A DNA stretch of 64,000 bases from Isoetes taiwanensis. Its lineage: Eukaryota > Streptophyta > Lycopodiopsida > Isoetales > Isoetaceae. The stretch is taken from contig JAJEKV010000002.1 in the NCBI GenBank assembly GCA_021234155.1, positions 41,779,203 through 41,843,202 on the forward strand, given 5' to 3'. Positions within the stretch are counted from its first letter, which is position 1. Every line of letters starts with the position of its first letter. Below are positions 32,570 to 44,767 of the stretch, piece by piece. The notes below the pieces were generated by a model that worked only from the letters and a program-made list of their open reading frames with translations, ran no database searches and was not told the origin of the DNA. The translations under genes were made by a program, and so were the position numbers.

Positions 32570-33080
32570 CAGAGACGAATTGGCCTATAGCATCTTGAAG
32601 AATCTAGAAGAATCTCAAGAGAATCTTAGGTATTTTAGGGGAATCTTTACAGAATCTTGGGAAATCTGAGAGAATCTACATGGTTAAAAGAGAATCTAAG
32701 GGAATGTTGTAAAATCTTTAAGAACCTAGAGGAATCTAGGGGAATCTTTATAGGATCTTAGAGAATCTAGAGGAATCTCAAGATAATCTTAGGGATTCTA
32801 GGTGAATCTTTATAGGATCTTGATAGATCTAAGAGAATCTACATGGAATCTTGGAAAATCTAGAGGAATCTTGGGATAATCTTTGAAAACCTCGGGGAAT
32901 CTCAAGAGAATCTTAGAAAATCTAGGGAAATATGTGAGAATCGAGAGGAATCTTGATAGAATCTTGGAGAATCTATGGGAATCTTCATAGAATCTGCGAG
33001 AATCTAGGGGAATCTACATAGAATATTGTAGAATCTAAAGGAACCTTGGGCTAATCATCAGAAATCTAGGGGAATCTTTC
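32570..33080 (+). repeat. GAATCT array with 10-11 bp period
   Basis: Dozens of GAATCT words (or one-base variants) are spaced 10-11 bases apart, as in gaatctagaagaatctcaag. It is followed at once by catagtacaaaaacttgta and the GGCCGTCCA module. Confidence 0.85.
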
Positions 33081-33550
33081 ATGCTGGGTGTGTTTTGAAG
33101 GGTCGGCTTCATGCAGGCCCTCATAGTACAAAAACTTGTATACTATATATATACTATATACTATCACTCATATATATACAATTATATGAGCTCTACCAAC
33201 ATGTTGGTAGAGATTGATCTCGGCCGTCCATCTTTGAGATGGACGGCCCAGACGGTGACACCTCGAATCACCCCAAGCAGCCCCCTTTATTTGGGGCTTT
33301 TGATGTGGCCCGTTAGATCTAGGGATTCAATCGTAGCCGTTTGTAGAAAAGATGTAGAGTGTGTAGATATTTTCATCCTGGCCGTCCATCTCAGATCTGG
33401 ACGGCCCACGTTAAAACCCCCAAATAATTCCCTGCCTTCGTCCAGTTCCAGATCCGTCCCCTGCCTTCGTATTGTGCTGGTAGGTTGCACATGAAGCCGC
33501 AGCTATGGCGGTTCTGGGGTAGCTCTTGCCTTTGTTTTTTCTTACACTCT
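33081..33550. repeat. AT-tract plus GGCCGTCCA palindrome module, copy B
   Basis: Contains a tatatata tract and the palindrome agctctaccaacatgttggtagag. Two GGCCGTCCA palindromes follow (33217-33247 and 33381-33407), then the tail shared with copy A ending at cttacactct (33550). Confidence 0.8.
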
Positions 33551-33779
33551 TATATGGCGGAGGTGTGGTTATGGCAGCGAGAAAGTGCAGAAGCTCAAGA
33601 GAGTTACAACAAAGATTGGGGCCGATTTGGGTTTTCTCTTTACTCCGGTGGGGATGAATGGCCGATGTATTGGCCATCTCCGACGAACTATTTTGCTATC
33701 TTCTAACTATTTTGCTTCATCCTTTCTTTGATTTTTAATTTTATTCTACTTAAAAGCTTTTGTAATTGCAAACGCAGCT

Positions 33780-33980
33780 ATGGCGGTCGCCTTGTGGCAT
33801 CCTTCTTTTTCTTCATCCCCTTTTTGTAAGGGATCCGAACTGCCAAGAGCAAAGAGTGCTCGGGTTTTGCTCATGGCTTCCGTAGAAGATTCTGTAACAA
33901 CCAATGAGGTCTGTGAGCCGCAAGCCCGAGCCCTAAGCCATAGCCTAATCGAATCTCTTATCCCTGCAGGTCTGCACATG
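33780..33980 (+). CDS. Possible first exon with organelle-leader-like N-terminus
   Basis: An ATG-initiated frame (MAVALWHPSFSSSPFCKGS) is Ser/Ala-rich at the start and ends in a stop at about 33981. Small exon-like blocks with GT-AG borders follow at about 34510-34545 and 34635-34660. I could not assemble a product or name a family, and the ORF may be chance. Confidence 0.2.
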
Positions 33981-36242
33981 TGAAAGGGCAATTTTCTGGC
34001 CAGTTTAAGGCCGTTCATGCTAAAACCATTCGGGCTATCTGATTATAAATTCAACTGGCATGCTTCTGGAATATCTCAAACATTCATGGCGGGAGTGCTG
34101 GCGAATTTCCAGGATCTAAACAGGTATGTTTCAGGATTTGCCATTTTTGTATTTCTTCCCCAACCAGCATCTTCAATGCAATGTATGCATCCACTTCCCC
34201 TGATTCTTCTAAATGTAGTTCTGTTTTTTAATTTTCTGCATCTAAGTCCGGTTTAAAGGTTTTCACGTTTAAGCTTTCAGCATCTGTGAATAGAACAGAA
34301 TCCATGGTGCCGGGTACATCAAGAAATCGAAGTAGTAGAAAACAGTTACAAGTTTTCTTGACTGGTCAGTTCAAATTAACACATGCATCATTTATGGCAT
34401 ATTCTGAGTGAGTCCCTAGTTGAAAACCCTGTTGCTTGAAAATTTTATAAATGCTTTGGACGACTTAACATTTCTATAATGAAGCTGTGCGATGGTCTTT
34501 TACAGATTAAGGGACAACTAAGAGGTTGTGAACACGACATTGATATGGTAATGCCTATTGCTCGTTTGGCACAATTTTTGTTTGTTGTTGTCACTATTTT
34601 AGCTATATATGTTCTTCTTTCTCTTTTCCACAGATGGGACTTCTGATTCAGTCCCAAGTAAGACAAAACTGCTCCCATTTAACATTAATTAGAATAGCAT
34701 TTGTAGTTATGGCTTCCATCAAGACAAGCTCCAATGCCACAAAGTAAATACTGCAATACAGAAATACAAATCTTTGGAGCTCCATTCGATTGCAGATGGA
34801 TATCTCTTTTCCATAGCCTTAGACCTCTTTGTGAAAGGTTTATTTCACTTTGCAGATAATACATAGACCTTGGCTTTGTTTCGTCTTAGCTTCAATCTCT
34901 TAGTGTGGAATGGCCTTAGCAATTTCATATTACAATTCTGGCCAAATATAAGATGCCTCTAGATGTGGAAACAAAAGCAATGAAGCGCAAGAACATTATT
35001 CAATTTGCATGTGGTTTTACGGAGGAGTAGCAATTATTCACAATGTCTGTAAAGTTTCTTCCATGCTTTGAAACCTAAACCTAGGCTATGTTAGCTTCTT
35101 TGTCCATATGTAGATTATGGTTTAGTGCGTCAATATGGCATTATGGGTATTAGATATAGGTTATCAAATATCTGGCTATGAATTTTCTGGAGAAAGGTAC
35201 GTTTCCTGTAAGGATATCTGTTAATAGTCTGAATTAAACCAGCGACAGCAGATCTGATCACAAGGTAATTCTTTTCCTGAATTTGCGAGTGTTTGCAAAT
35301 GCCTTCATCTGATTGCAGCATAACTTTTATGGCTCATAGTTGCTTAAAGCCTTTCCCTTTGGTACCCTTTCATTTCCTATGGATTTGCTGACTTCTGAGC
35401 TCCAGAAGATTCCACAACATGACAATAAAAGTTGCAATGTTGAACAAGTAATGGGCATCGTAGAAGTAGCATCTGGATGAAGATAGTTAATGGCAAAATG
35501 AAGACAAGTAATTGGCGGTCGAGAACGAGAGGAAAAGCAGTTTGCACGATATCTGGATATCTGGAAATACATGGGACGCTATTGTTCTCTTCTTTCTATG
35601 ACAAAATGTTAACTAAGCTGGAATGGTTATGCAATGCTATGGATTAATAGCTACAACGCTCGCCCTGGATCATGCTTTCTTTCGGCCATGGAGCTTTAAA
35701 GCCATGGAGCTTTGGAATGGTTCATTTCTTTGCATTTCTTAGCTTCTTGCCTAATTTCTTCGTGCAATCTTTTGCCTGCCATAACCCATTTTGCTATTTG
35801 CATTTTCTCCAAAGATGCCACTGGATTTGAGCGTTTGTTTTTCCAGATCCAAGTGCGGATTCTAATAAAAGCATGCCATTCTTTTCATGTGTGTTTTGTT
35901 ACTTGAGATTGAATTGCGATTTGTATGAGGGTCTGGTAAGGTTGGCCTAGGTATATCATGTCCTACAGCATATCTGCTTGATTTTTCTCTAAACTATGTT
36001 CGTGAGGGTTCGGGTTGTTTTTACAAGTGGGTGATTCTTTTGCACCATACTTATGTAATCAGATGAACTTGGCAAAGATGCAGCTCGTTATCTTGCGGAT
36101 CGATTGGGTGAAAAGTGATTCTTTAAAGACCACCATAGAAAATACAAAGAACTTTAAATTGTTAAAGTCGTATTCTTAAGATAAGTTTAATAGAGCAACT
36201 TTAACTTAGGCATCTTGACGTTTGCAACATAAGCGATGAGTT
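33981..36242. other. No gene recognised
   Basis: Scattered exon-like blocks only (see the neighbouring entry). No repeat structure stands out. Confidence 0.4.
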
Positions 36243-36447
36243 GCGGGATCTTATAACAATGAGGTCATTGCAATTTTTTGCGTTGCTCCTTACATTCTAT
36301 CTCTTTGTCAAGGCAGTAAATACAGGATATCTAGCATGGGCAGTTGGCTCGGCCTTTGCATATTTCTACATGGTTTCAGCATGGGGAGGATATATTTATT
36401 ATAAACCTTATTCCTATAGATGTCCTGGTTTTATTGGTGACTGGAAG
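36243..36447 (+). pseudogene. STT3-like oligosaccharyltransferase exon fragment
   Basis: STT3 is the catalytic membrane subunit of N-glycosylation in the ER. GSYNNEVIAIF is followed in a second frame by ALLLTFYLFVKAVNTGYLAW and SAFAYFYMVSAWGGY. In a third frame comes IFIINLIPIDVLVLLVTG, ending at a GT donor. The lesions are one extra T in a T-run near 36280 and a missing AT near 36393. The family order and the YFYMVSAWGGY signature make the identity firm. Only one exon was found. Confidence 0.85.
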
Positions 36448-37959
36448 GTATTCACTATGTCTTTATGTTGCTTATAACACGTTGTACATCCTGGGAATCT
36501 AGCACCCATAAGCTTTGGGGTTGCCAAATATTGATTCAAGTTAATGGGGGTGAAACCCCATTGGCTATTAAATTGAACCTTTAGAATTTATGTTGGGGTT
36601 TGGTTGGTGTATACAGGAAGTGTGAAGTCCAAGCAAAGATCTTCTATGTGAGGTCCAAGCAAAGATCTTCTATCTTGGAGCTGCAAGAAATCGTGCGACG
36701 ACAACAAACTCACGTTGCATTCTAGTGAACTCTCTAGAGCAGATTCCAAATAATGTTTTCTCTGTACTGACTTCCATTCCATGAAGAATGTTGCCAAGTT
36801 CTAGGTCAATAGATTTAATATCATGAAGGTTTAACTCATGAACATGAAGATTACATAAAGGAAATTGTCAGCACCACCCCATCATATGAACTTTTCAAAA
36901 TGAGGCATAAAGCTTTGTTCTCTCTCCCTTTTTTTTTTTTGTTGTTCTTTTGGACTTCTCACTTTGCTGACGAAGTTCTAGTCGACAGGCATGTATCACT
37001 AGGTGCAAATGGGACAATTTATACTTTTTGAACTCATAATTTTACTTTCTAGATTGAGTTATGTTATTGTGCAGTAATATATTATCTCAATGGTTGTGTC
37101 CATTTGAGTAATAAGCCAACGAAAAGTAGTCTAAAAAAACAGACAAAAATACAATGTGGTAATTGTTGTCCAATAGTGTTGCCAACTATTATCCCAAAAT
37201 GCATATCCTAGGCTAAATTTTAAAATGATCTACACTGGATCGTTTGTCTCTCAATAAGGCACACGACATTGTTGTAGTGCTCGTTGCAAGGAGAAAGATC
37301 AATGTGCTATTTAAGATCAAAGCATTTTGGAGTATTTTGGTCTATGGAAGACAAATCTGCAGTAGATATCGAAAGATTCTTGAGGAACTCTTAAGCGAGA
37401 ACGTTGTAATGATGATATTACTTTTGCTAACAGATTGCCCTCCATTTACAAACATTCTCTGATTGCATCTAAAATTAGGACTCAAGAAAGGAAGGCATTA
37501 GCAACAAACCCCTTAGTCTGATATGGATTTAGTGGAGATTTTGATGGAGACACACTCCATGTATTTGTTCAGAGTTCAGATTATCTCATTGTCAGAGCAC
37601 TTGGTCTAGAGGTTGGTGTGAGCATTGGCTTGTGTTTCTTCCTTGACAATGATGCATCTAACAATATATTTTGCATATTAAAGCAACTATGTAAACAGAT
37701 CTAGGCAACTAAGTAAACACATTTATTGTTTAAGCTTGAACTTTACTTCAAGATTATGTGTAGTCCAATATACCTATGAGTATATGCTAGGAGAAAGACT
37801 ATGAAATTATGTGAAATTATATAGCAATGTTGAGTCATCGAACTTCCACTATGACTTCTTCTAACCTAATTCTGGACACTGAACATTAGATATTGATCTT
37901 TTAAAGCTTGGATTTTACTCCCAAAGCTTCATAAACCATAGCTGATAAACCCATTGATA
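36448..37959. other. No gene recognised
   Basis: A/T-rich DNA with short ORFs. A near-perfect short duplication (tccaagcaaagatcttctat) lies at about 36630 and 36655. Confidence 0.5.
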
Positions 37960-38290
37960 GTACAAAAACTTGTATATATACAATTATTTGATGTGTCTTA
38001 TGGGGGGTTGAATGTGGGTAGAGATTGATTCTATCCGTCTAATTTTTGAGGTGGCGCTTAAATGGCCCTTGGATTTGATGGGGGGCATGCATGGGCCATG
38101 CATGGGGCATGCACCCCATCCATGAACCGTCGATCGGACACGTGTGAAATCTTGGCCGTTGATTTTTAATAGGGAAGGTGCAAGGAAGGTCCCTTAAAAG
38201 GTGCTTTTTGGTGCAGTCAATCTTAACCGTTGGATCAAAAGGAGGAGGAGAAATCCTAACCATTAAATTTTTTATTAAATTGCAATTTCT
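37960..38290. repeat. AT-tract plus gcatgcat / GCCGTTGAT module
   Basis: gtacaaaaacttgtatatat is followed by a palindromic cluster of gcatgcatgg words (about 38083-38120) and accgtcgatcgg. cttggccgttgattttta and accgttggatc follow. It is closely related to 27191-27450. Confidence 0.7.
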
Positions 38291-38539
38291 TTATTAAAAG
38301 AGGTGAGGTGGCACCCTTATTTAATGAAAAGTTAATGAGGTGGCACCAGCATTAAATGGGTGGACTTTCTAGGAAGCTTCTTTCTTATAATCAGCTTCAA
38401 AGGCCGATAACTTGCAGTAGAGGGGTCGGATGAAGGTGGGACCCACACCATTGGATTCCTCTCGTCGAGAGCTTTCCAATGAGTGGTGTTTTGGCATTGT
38501 TTCGTCGCAGTTGGAGCTAATGTGATCGAATACTAAGTT

Positions 38540-39370
38540 TCTTTTTGGAAACTTTGAGAATCCTTGAAAATCTGTAGAATCTAAGGGAATCTACATAGAA
38601 TCTAAGGGAATCTACGTAGAATCTAACAAAATTTAGGAGAATCCACATAGAATTTTGGAGACTCTAGAATTTTCTTGTGATAAGTTTGAAAATCTAGAGG
38701 AATCTTTATAGAATCTTAAAAATCTAGGGGAAGCTTTGTGGAATCTTAGGGAATCTTTCATACTAAGTGTGTTTAGTAGGGGAATCTTGATAGAATCTAA
38801 GGGAATCTAAGAGAATCTATATAGAATCTTGGAAAATCTAGAGAAAATTTGAGATAATCTTTGAGAATCAAATGGAATCTTAAGGGAATCTTAAGTAATC
38901 TATGGGATTAAGAGTATCTAAAGGAATCTTCCTTAAATCTATGAGAATCTAGGATACTTTTTCCTGAATCTTCAAGAATCTAAGTGAATCTTTATAGAAT
39001 CTTCATTGAATGGCTCAGAATCTAGCAATATCTAAGCGCATCTTCATAAAATCTTTGAGAATCTAGGGGAATCTTGATGAAATCTTCAAGAATCTAGGGG
39101 AATCTCTATAGAATCTAACAAAATCTAGGAGAATCTACATAGAATTCTGGAGAATTTAGAGGATCCTTGTGATAACGTTTGAAATCTAGAGGAATCATTG
39201 TAGAATCCTAAGAATCTAAGGGAATCTTTCACGCTAAGTGTGTTTTCTAGAGAAATCTTGATGGAACCTAAAAGAATCTAAGAGAATCTATATAGAATCT
39301 TGAGGAATCTAGAGAAAATTTGAGATAATCTTTAAGAATCTAGGGGAATCTTAAGAGAATCTTAAGTTTG
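38540..39370 (+). repeat. Long GAATCT array with 10-11 bp period
   Basis: More than 800 bases are dominated by GAATCT words at 10-11 base spacing. At its right end it passes into catagtacactcacttgta and the GGCCGTCCA module, the same junction as at 33.1 kb. Confidence 0.85.
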
Positions 39371-39681
39371 GATGGCTCAGAATTTGTGTACTCCCTCATA
39401 GTACACTCACTTGTATATATATACATACAATTATATAAGCTGCCCCCTTGTTCCAGACCCGAGGTGTCGCCGTCTGGACGGTCCAGATTGTGAGATCCGA
39501 CGGCCAAGAGCAAGCCACGTCATCATCCCCAAGCAACCCACTTAAATTGGGGCTTTTGATTAAGGCCATTGGATTATATTGAATGTAGATCTTGGAATCC
39601 TGGCCGTCCATCTCAGATCTGGACGACCCACGTTAAAACCCCCAAATAATCCCCTGCCTTCGTCCAGTTCCAGATCCGTCC
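39371..39681. repeat. AT-tract plus GGCCGTCCA palindrome module, copy C
   Basis: Contains gtctggacggtccaga and the palindromic ggccgtccatctcagatctg segment. It matches copies A and B as far as ccagatccgtcc and then diverges. Confidence 0.8.
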
Positions 39682-40115
39682 TCCTGCCCAGCTTCAATTT
39701 TTGCTATGTAGCATTCGGATCCATCCTAGGTTGCTGCTCTCGGCGGTTACGGCCACATTTCGTCTCCTATAGCAGCCTCTCAGGCGGGAGCCTGTTCAAG
39801 CTCCGGATCATCGTTGCCCTTTGTTGCACTGTCCCTCATATGGGCATGTGGGGTTTTTCTCATTTTCCTAATGCAGATCGCTTTTTATTTCGGTTATTTT
39901 GTGTGGGCATTATTGGATTCGCGTTTTTTGCATAGGATATTTTCCCTGCATCCGCACTGCCGTCTTCTTCGCACCTAGAGCTCTACCGGACTTCTGCAGA
40001 TCTTGCTTACAGCAACCTTGATCTGCCGGACATCACAAGGGACGTTCTTTGTAAAAAGTCTGGCCACTTTGGAAAAAACCCTTTGATGCGGAAATACATA
40101 GAGGGACTTATTGAT
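39682..40115 (+). other. Unassigned open region
   Basis: One frame at 39940-40126 is open (for example GHFGKNPLMRKYIEGLIDLM), but I do not recognise it. Confidence 0.3.
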
Positions 40116-40310
40116 CTGATGAACAGGACATTGGGCATAATCTCTCTGGCTCTAGCATTTATATGGCAATTGTACACTCTATGGCTTCTGATTCAGCTCC
40201 ACGAAGGGGTTCCAGGCAAACCAGGTCAGATCCATTCTCTGATACAACTATGGCTTTGTATTGGCACTTGAAAATGGAAGCTTTTGGTTTCCTGCCCAAG
40301 TCTACAATCG
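40116..40310 (+). pseudogene. LHT/AATL1-type amino-acid transporter fragment
   Basis: RTLGIISLALAFIWQLYTLW and LLIQLHEGVPG match a transmembrane helix and the LHE.VPG loop of lysine-histidine-transporter-like carriers. The usual TRYSRY follows only in degenerate form, and a TGA lies near 40270. No other part of the ~450-residue protein was seen. Confidence 0.65.
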
Positions 40311-40466
40311 AGAGGTTAGCATTGAGTTATTGTTTCTTATGAGATAAATGCTAGGTTTGCAGTCTAATGTATGGATATCAATTGGCAGCATGGATGTGTG
40401 GGATTTATATTGTCATGCTATGTTGCTCAGTTGAGCTATGACAGAATAAGCCAAACTTTTCGTGCA

Positions 40467-40772
40467 AGGTATGCATGGAAAACCTTAGCAAGATGTTTAT
40501 GGAAATTGAAATGGTTTTATTAGATGATCTAGTGCTGCGGCATGTTGTATATTCAGACAGCTTGAAGATGGAGAAGCAGACCATGAGAGGCTTGTTGGCA
40601 ATGGTATGCGAACACGATCCTTGGGTAATTTATTTTTCTCTAACTAAAACGTCGTTCTTTCCCGCTGATATTAGGCTGCATATTTGTTTAGGAAGTTATA
40701 GAGGAAATGTTCATCGGATCAGTCTTTGAACATTGTGCATGTGCAGGAGAGCTTCAAACATGTGTTTCAAAG
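40467..40772 (+). pseudogene. Two unrecognised exons
   Basis: One block ends at ATG/GTATGC (40603) and encodes MENLSKMFMEIEMVLLDDLV and SLKMEKQTMRGLLAM. The next, 40692-40772 between tttag and GTAATA, encodes EVIEEMFIGSVFEHCACAGE and LQTCVSK. They join in frame, so they look like true exons. The family is unknown to me, and there is no start or stop. Confidence 0.4.
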
Positions 40773-41802
40773 GTAATATAACAGCTACATTGTCAAAATG
40801 CAATTACTGTAGGAAATAAAATGGAACACCTTTATTTTAGCGAGTTTGTTTCCATCTTTGAGGGACTCTGAGATCTGAAGCCGACATACTGGAGAGTACA
40901 TCGATCAAGGAAGGTACAACCGCATTATGTCCTCACGAGCGCTATTACTGAACTATTACGATGACACAAGAGGCGACTGCACGAGATCCTTAAGAAAGTT
41001 GTACCATCAAATAGTGTTGAATGTACAAACATGTCTTTGACAGGCAGCTATCTTTCTGCACGAAGATAACGTGTATTTAGAGTTTTGATGTCCCAATGTA
41101 TTGGCGTAGTTGCAGGACCCAAGGGAAATGGCTTGTCTTAGGCCATGTTTGCATGTGTCCAATCAAATGAATAATCCAGTTTTGTGCAGTAGGAGTGACA
41201 GGGTGAACAAGAATAATTACATTTTATAAGTGAGTAGAGAAGGAGAGAAGAAGTAGACGCTTATAGGAATTAATTCACTAAAACTAATGATGTACATGGC
41301 ATTTCTATAATAGCCATGTCAGTCTGATATATCACAACTCGTTTATGATGCATAAGCTAGTTTATTTTCACCTTCATACTCAGTTAGTTTATTTTCACCT
41401 TCATACATTTTCACCCAGCTTTTTCTGTTGCATTCTTGGATCTGGAGTTAACACTACGAATGTGTTTGTAGCAAATCAGTTTTATGCTTGATGTTATCAG
41501 AGGAAGAATGCAAAGGGTGAAAAGTATGAATTTCATAGGCCTACGACAGTCATTTTTTTTCTCCTTTTCTTTTTTATTTTCCAGTTCTTCATGTCTTTGT
41601 AATGGCGTCGATGGTGGAGCTCATTGTGCTTCCGGGTATGGCGATTCGTTTGGACTGAATAGTTGGTGCTGGTGCAGGTAATTCTGGCTTGCAATATTAG
41701 TGTAGAGGAGTAGACATTCTCTAGAGAAACATATGCTTAATAGGTTTTGTAATTTCTTGTTATACCATTAAATGCTATGATTATGAACCATGACTGTAAC
41801 AG
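40773..41802. other. No gene recognised
   Basis: Short ORFs only. A small duplication (agtttattttcaccttcata) lies at about 41358 and 41386. Confidence 0.5.
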
Positions 41803-41855
41803 GAGGAAGAGTAGATGTTGTCAATGAAGATGGCATAGCACATTATAATGATCTC
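41803..41855 (+). pseudogene. GH1 beta-glucosidase exon fragment
   Basis: After a gtaacag acceptor, GRVDVVNEDGIAHYNDL matches the family-1 glycoside hydrolase segment preceding the catalytic-fold helix (G.VN..G..HYN.LI). It is cut short where the repeated unit beginning attctagaatgggactcgc starts. Confidence 0.6.
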
Positions 41856-42230
41856 ATTCTAGAATGGGACTCGCATGAAACCAACAAACCGCCCCGACTT
41901 GCTTCTCATTCATCCCAGCAGATTTTCTACAATGGTGGATAGTGGGTAGCCGCACACATGCGAACTACCCATAAAAAATAAAGGGAAAATCCAATTATAT
42001 CATTTGGACCCCAACAAAATACAATGCTAATAGAGATTGGGCTAGTGTACCTGCCGAAAGCTTATCACCGGGATTAAAAAACCCCGCCCTTTCGGGTTTT
42101 CGAGGAAAAACCCTAGTGATAAGCCTTCGGCAAGGGGCTTGGACAAACGTAAGGCATAAAAATCGCTCCCAAAACCCACGAATGGAAAAGTCGAAACAGA
42201 TGCCGCTCGCTAACCTGTACCTGCACATCA
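41856..42230. repeat. Repeated unit X, left part of interrupted copy
   Basis: Shares attctagaatgggactcgc with 53835, and shares agtgggtagccgcacacatg onward with 54079-54375. Contains a hairpin (about 42054-42130): ccgaaagcttatcac pairs with gtgataagccttcgg around an aaaccccgccctttcgggtt core. The unit continues at 53548 after the LTR retrotransposon. Confidence 0.8.
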
Positions 42231-43873
42231 TGTGACGCTCCCTGCTAGACATACGGCGCCCGGCCGTACACTCGGCAGGAAATCCCCCGTCCGGCTCAAC
42301 AACCGCACAGGCCCTCCGTCTATCCCGCACTATGGAACTCCCGTAGTGCGGAAAGGGGACACGAAGGTGTCTTGCGCGCCCTTCCCCTATGGGCTCCTAT
42401 CACAGCGGAAGCATAAACAACGTCAGAACTAGCAATAACAATACAACATCCTACCTCGAAGGGTAGTCCATCACATATCCACATGAGCAAAGAAGATAAT
42501 CATAAACCATAAAACATGAGAGCTCCTACCCATGGCTCTGACTCATAAGGAGGTAGGACCGACCGATAGGTCTCAAGATAGAGCAGATCGAGTCATAACA
42601 ATGGCGAGGGCTGGCATAAGACAATGGCTAGGGTTGACCACTCCATCCCCCCCTCCCGTGCATACTTTGCGGATGGGCTAAATCGGGCTCGCATGACTCT
42701 AGCCTTCCGGATCACGCAATCCCATGGCATCACCCATCGGGACTACTCGGGTTGCATCTCCCCGGTCCGATGAGGCAGGAAGGGTTGCATCTCCCTTCCC
42801 GGGTCTAGAGGTTCCGTGGGCGGCTAGAGAATCGTGGCGACACCGCGATTAGTATCCCACTTAACCCCCAAAGCGAGAGCCAAGCCAACACTTGCAGCTC
42901 TCGAGAGGCAGGGCGACACCATTGCCCCAGGAGGTGTCGGACCCATGCTCGGCCCACACGAAGTGACCGACCATAAGCCTAGCCCACTGTGGGATCCCCC
43001 GAAGCCCCCACTCGGTAGGGATCCTCCCTCCACATTCCCTCTAGCCCCGTTATGCGGTGCTGAGTCATATCATAGCCTCGATAGCCTGGTGGGCTCCTAT
43101 GCACAGGCCGCATATAATAGGAACCAAGGGATCTACTCTAGGAGCATACTACATATGGCCCTAGGTCTCTACCCCCCTTCCCAATACAAGAGGAGCAAAC
43201 ATGATCAACCAACATCACATAATCATCATATCCTAAGAATGATCATAAGAAGAACATCTTAACCTAATCATACAATCTAACTAATAGTTAGGGTTCATTG
43301 ATTAGGGTTCAAGATGTTGAATACGGGTTCTAGGATGGCTCTACTCTAGATACAAGATACTAGCATATCTGGAATGCTAATTCCAGATAAGCTATCACAA
43401 CTACTATCCTACATACCTGCTCCTGAAGCTCTCCCTCCAGATCCGTGTGCCTCCATGGTCTTCGACTCACGAGATGCTGCTCCTACTCCAAGAACAAGTC
43501 TACCCTGCTGGGGCTGCTGCACCAGCCTATGCCACAACAAACGATGTTCGAAACGGGGTTTCGAACGAGTAGGTGAGTCTCTGGGTGCTAGGGCTGGAAA
43601 GAGGCCTAGGGTTAGGGTTTCAGCCTATATAAGTTAGGTCCACCTAGGATGCCACGTGGCACCAATCGGGTGAATCCTGTGTGGCGGGTGCCCCCAATAG
43701 GTTAAGGCCACGTGGATAATGGTCTAACCTATGGTTGGCTAAGTTATGAGAATAACTTGGCCATGCCCCCTAATGCCACAATCTATGGTATACAAGGCTA
43801 TGAAGATAGACTTGTATAGTGACGGATCCAGGAATATACGTATTTATGGCGTATATTCCCCTGGACCGTCACA
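42231..43873 (-). repeat. 3' LTR
   Basis: Identical or nearly so to 51913-53547 over its right ~880 bases, with many 1-3 base indels in its left ~760. A 54-base palindrome (about 43818-43872, gtgacggatccaggaatata arm) lies at its right end. Confidence 0.95.
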
Positions 43874-43886
43874 TTCTCCCCCTTAG
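43874..43886 (-). other. Polypurine tract
   Basis: On the minus strand, CTAAGGGGGAGAA abuts the 3' LTR, the expected plus-strand primer. Confidence 0.8.
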
Positions 43887-44767
43887 GGACAATCTTTCCC
43901 TCGGCATTGCTAAAGGTGACGAACCTACCTTATGCCTGCAAAACAACAACATGTCATAACCTTTAGTTTAGTTTAGCAATCAAGTTTTATTAGTTAAAAG
44001 GTCAAAATTTAGGCTATATTTGTACTTATACAAAATTATATAGCCTTAACACCGTTATTTCTTATAATAATTCAAAATACTATTATAAGAGTTATTAGGG
44101 TTCATAATCTAAATTATGGCTCCCCCTATCTTCTCGTAACGCGCTCCTCGTTGAAGTCCTCCTTCTACTTGCCTGCAAAAGGAGCACATTACGTTAGTTT
44201 AGTTAATAATTTGTGGTTTTAGGGGACCACCCCCCTTACCTCCTTGAGCCGAACTACTGGCTCAAGGTTGTCCTACTACCTTGCCCAAGATCATGGCCCT
44301 TTCGGTTTGAGCTTAGGGATCATTTAAGATGCTCCCATCATTGCCCATGATCGAGTGCTACCTTGTACACGATCCCGATGATCAGTACACCCCATCATGC
44401 TCGAGGGTTTCAGCTAGGGAACGTCTCACGATCCCATCATCGCGCATGATCACTTTAACCTTCACCATGACCCTCCTACGGCCAGGTGTGCGTACCCCGC
44501 ATCGTGGCATAGAGATCATCCGATCGATGTCCCATCATCGCCCACCATGCCTCATTCCTCACTCACATGACCCTAATGGTCATGCGCACCTCTTTGGTGC
44601 GCGTGTGGCCTAGAAAGAATGCCCTAAAGGCGTATCCCATCGCCGCCCACACGATCCAAGGTTCCGCACATGCACCCTACTAACTAGAATGCATCGCCCG
44701 GGCTTAAGGCTAACTAACAACATACTAGCTAACCACGGCAAGTCGGGTCGCACCAAGCCCGGACGAC

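Noticed and set aside
33111-33494. 127-aa plus-strand ORF
   Set aside because: It crosses the TA tract and the GGCCGTCCA palindromes of the repeat module, and similar peptides appear wherever the module occurs.
43610-43625. Telomere-like cctagggttagggttt in the LTR
   Set aside because: Only two short units, present at the same place in both LTRs; not a telomeric array.
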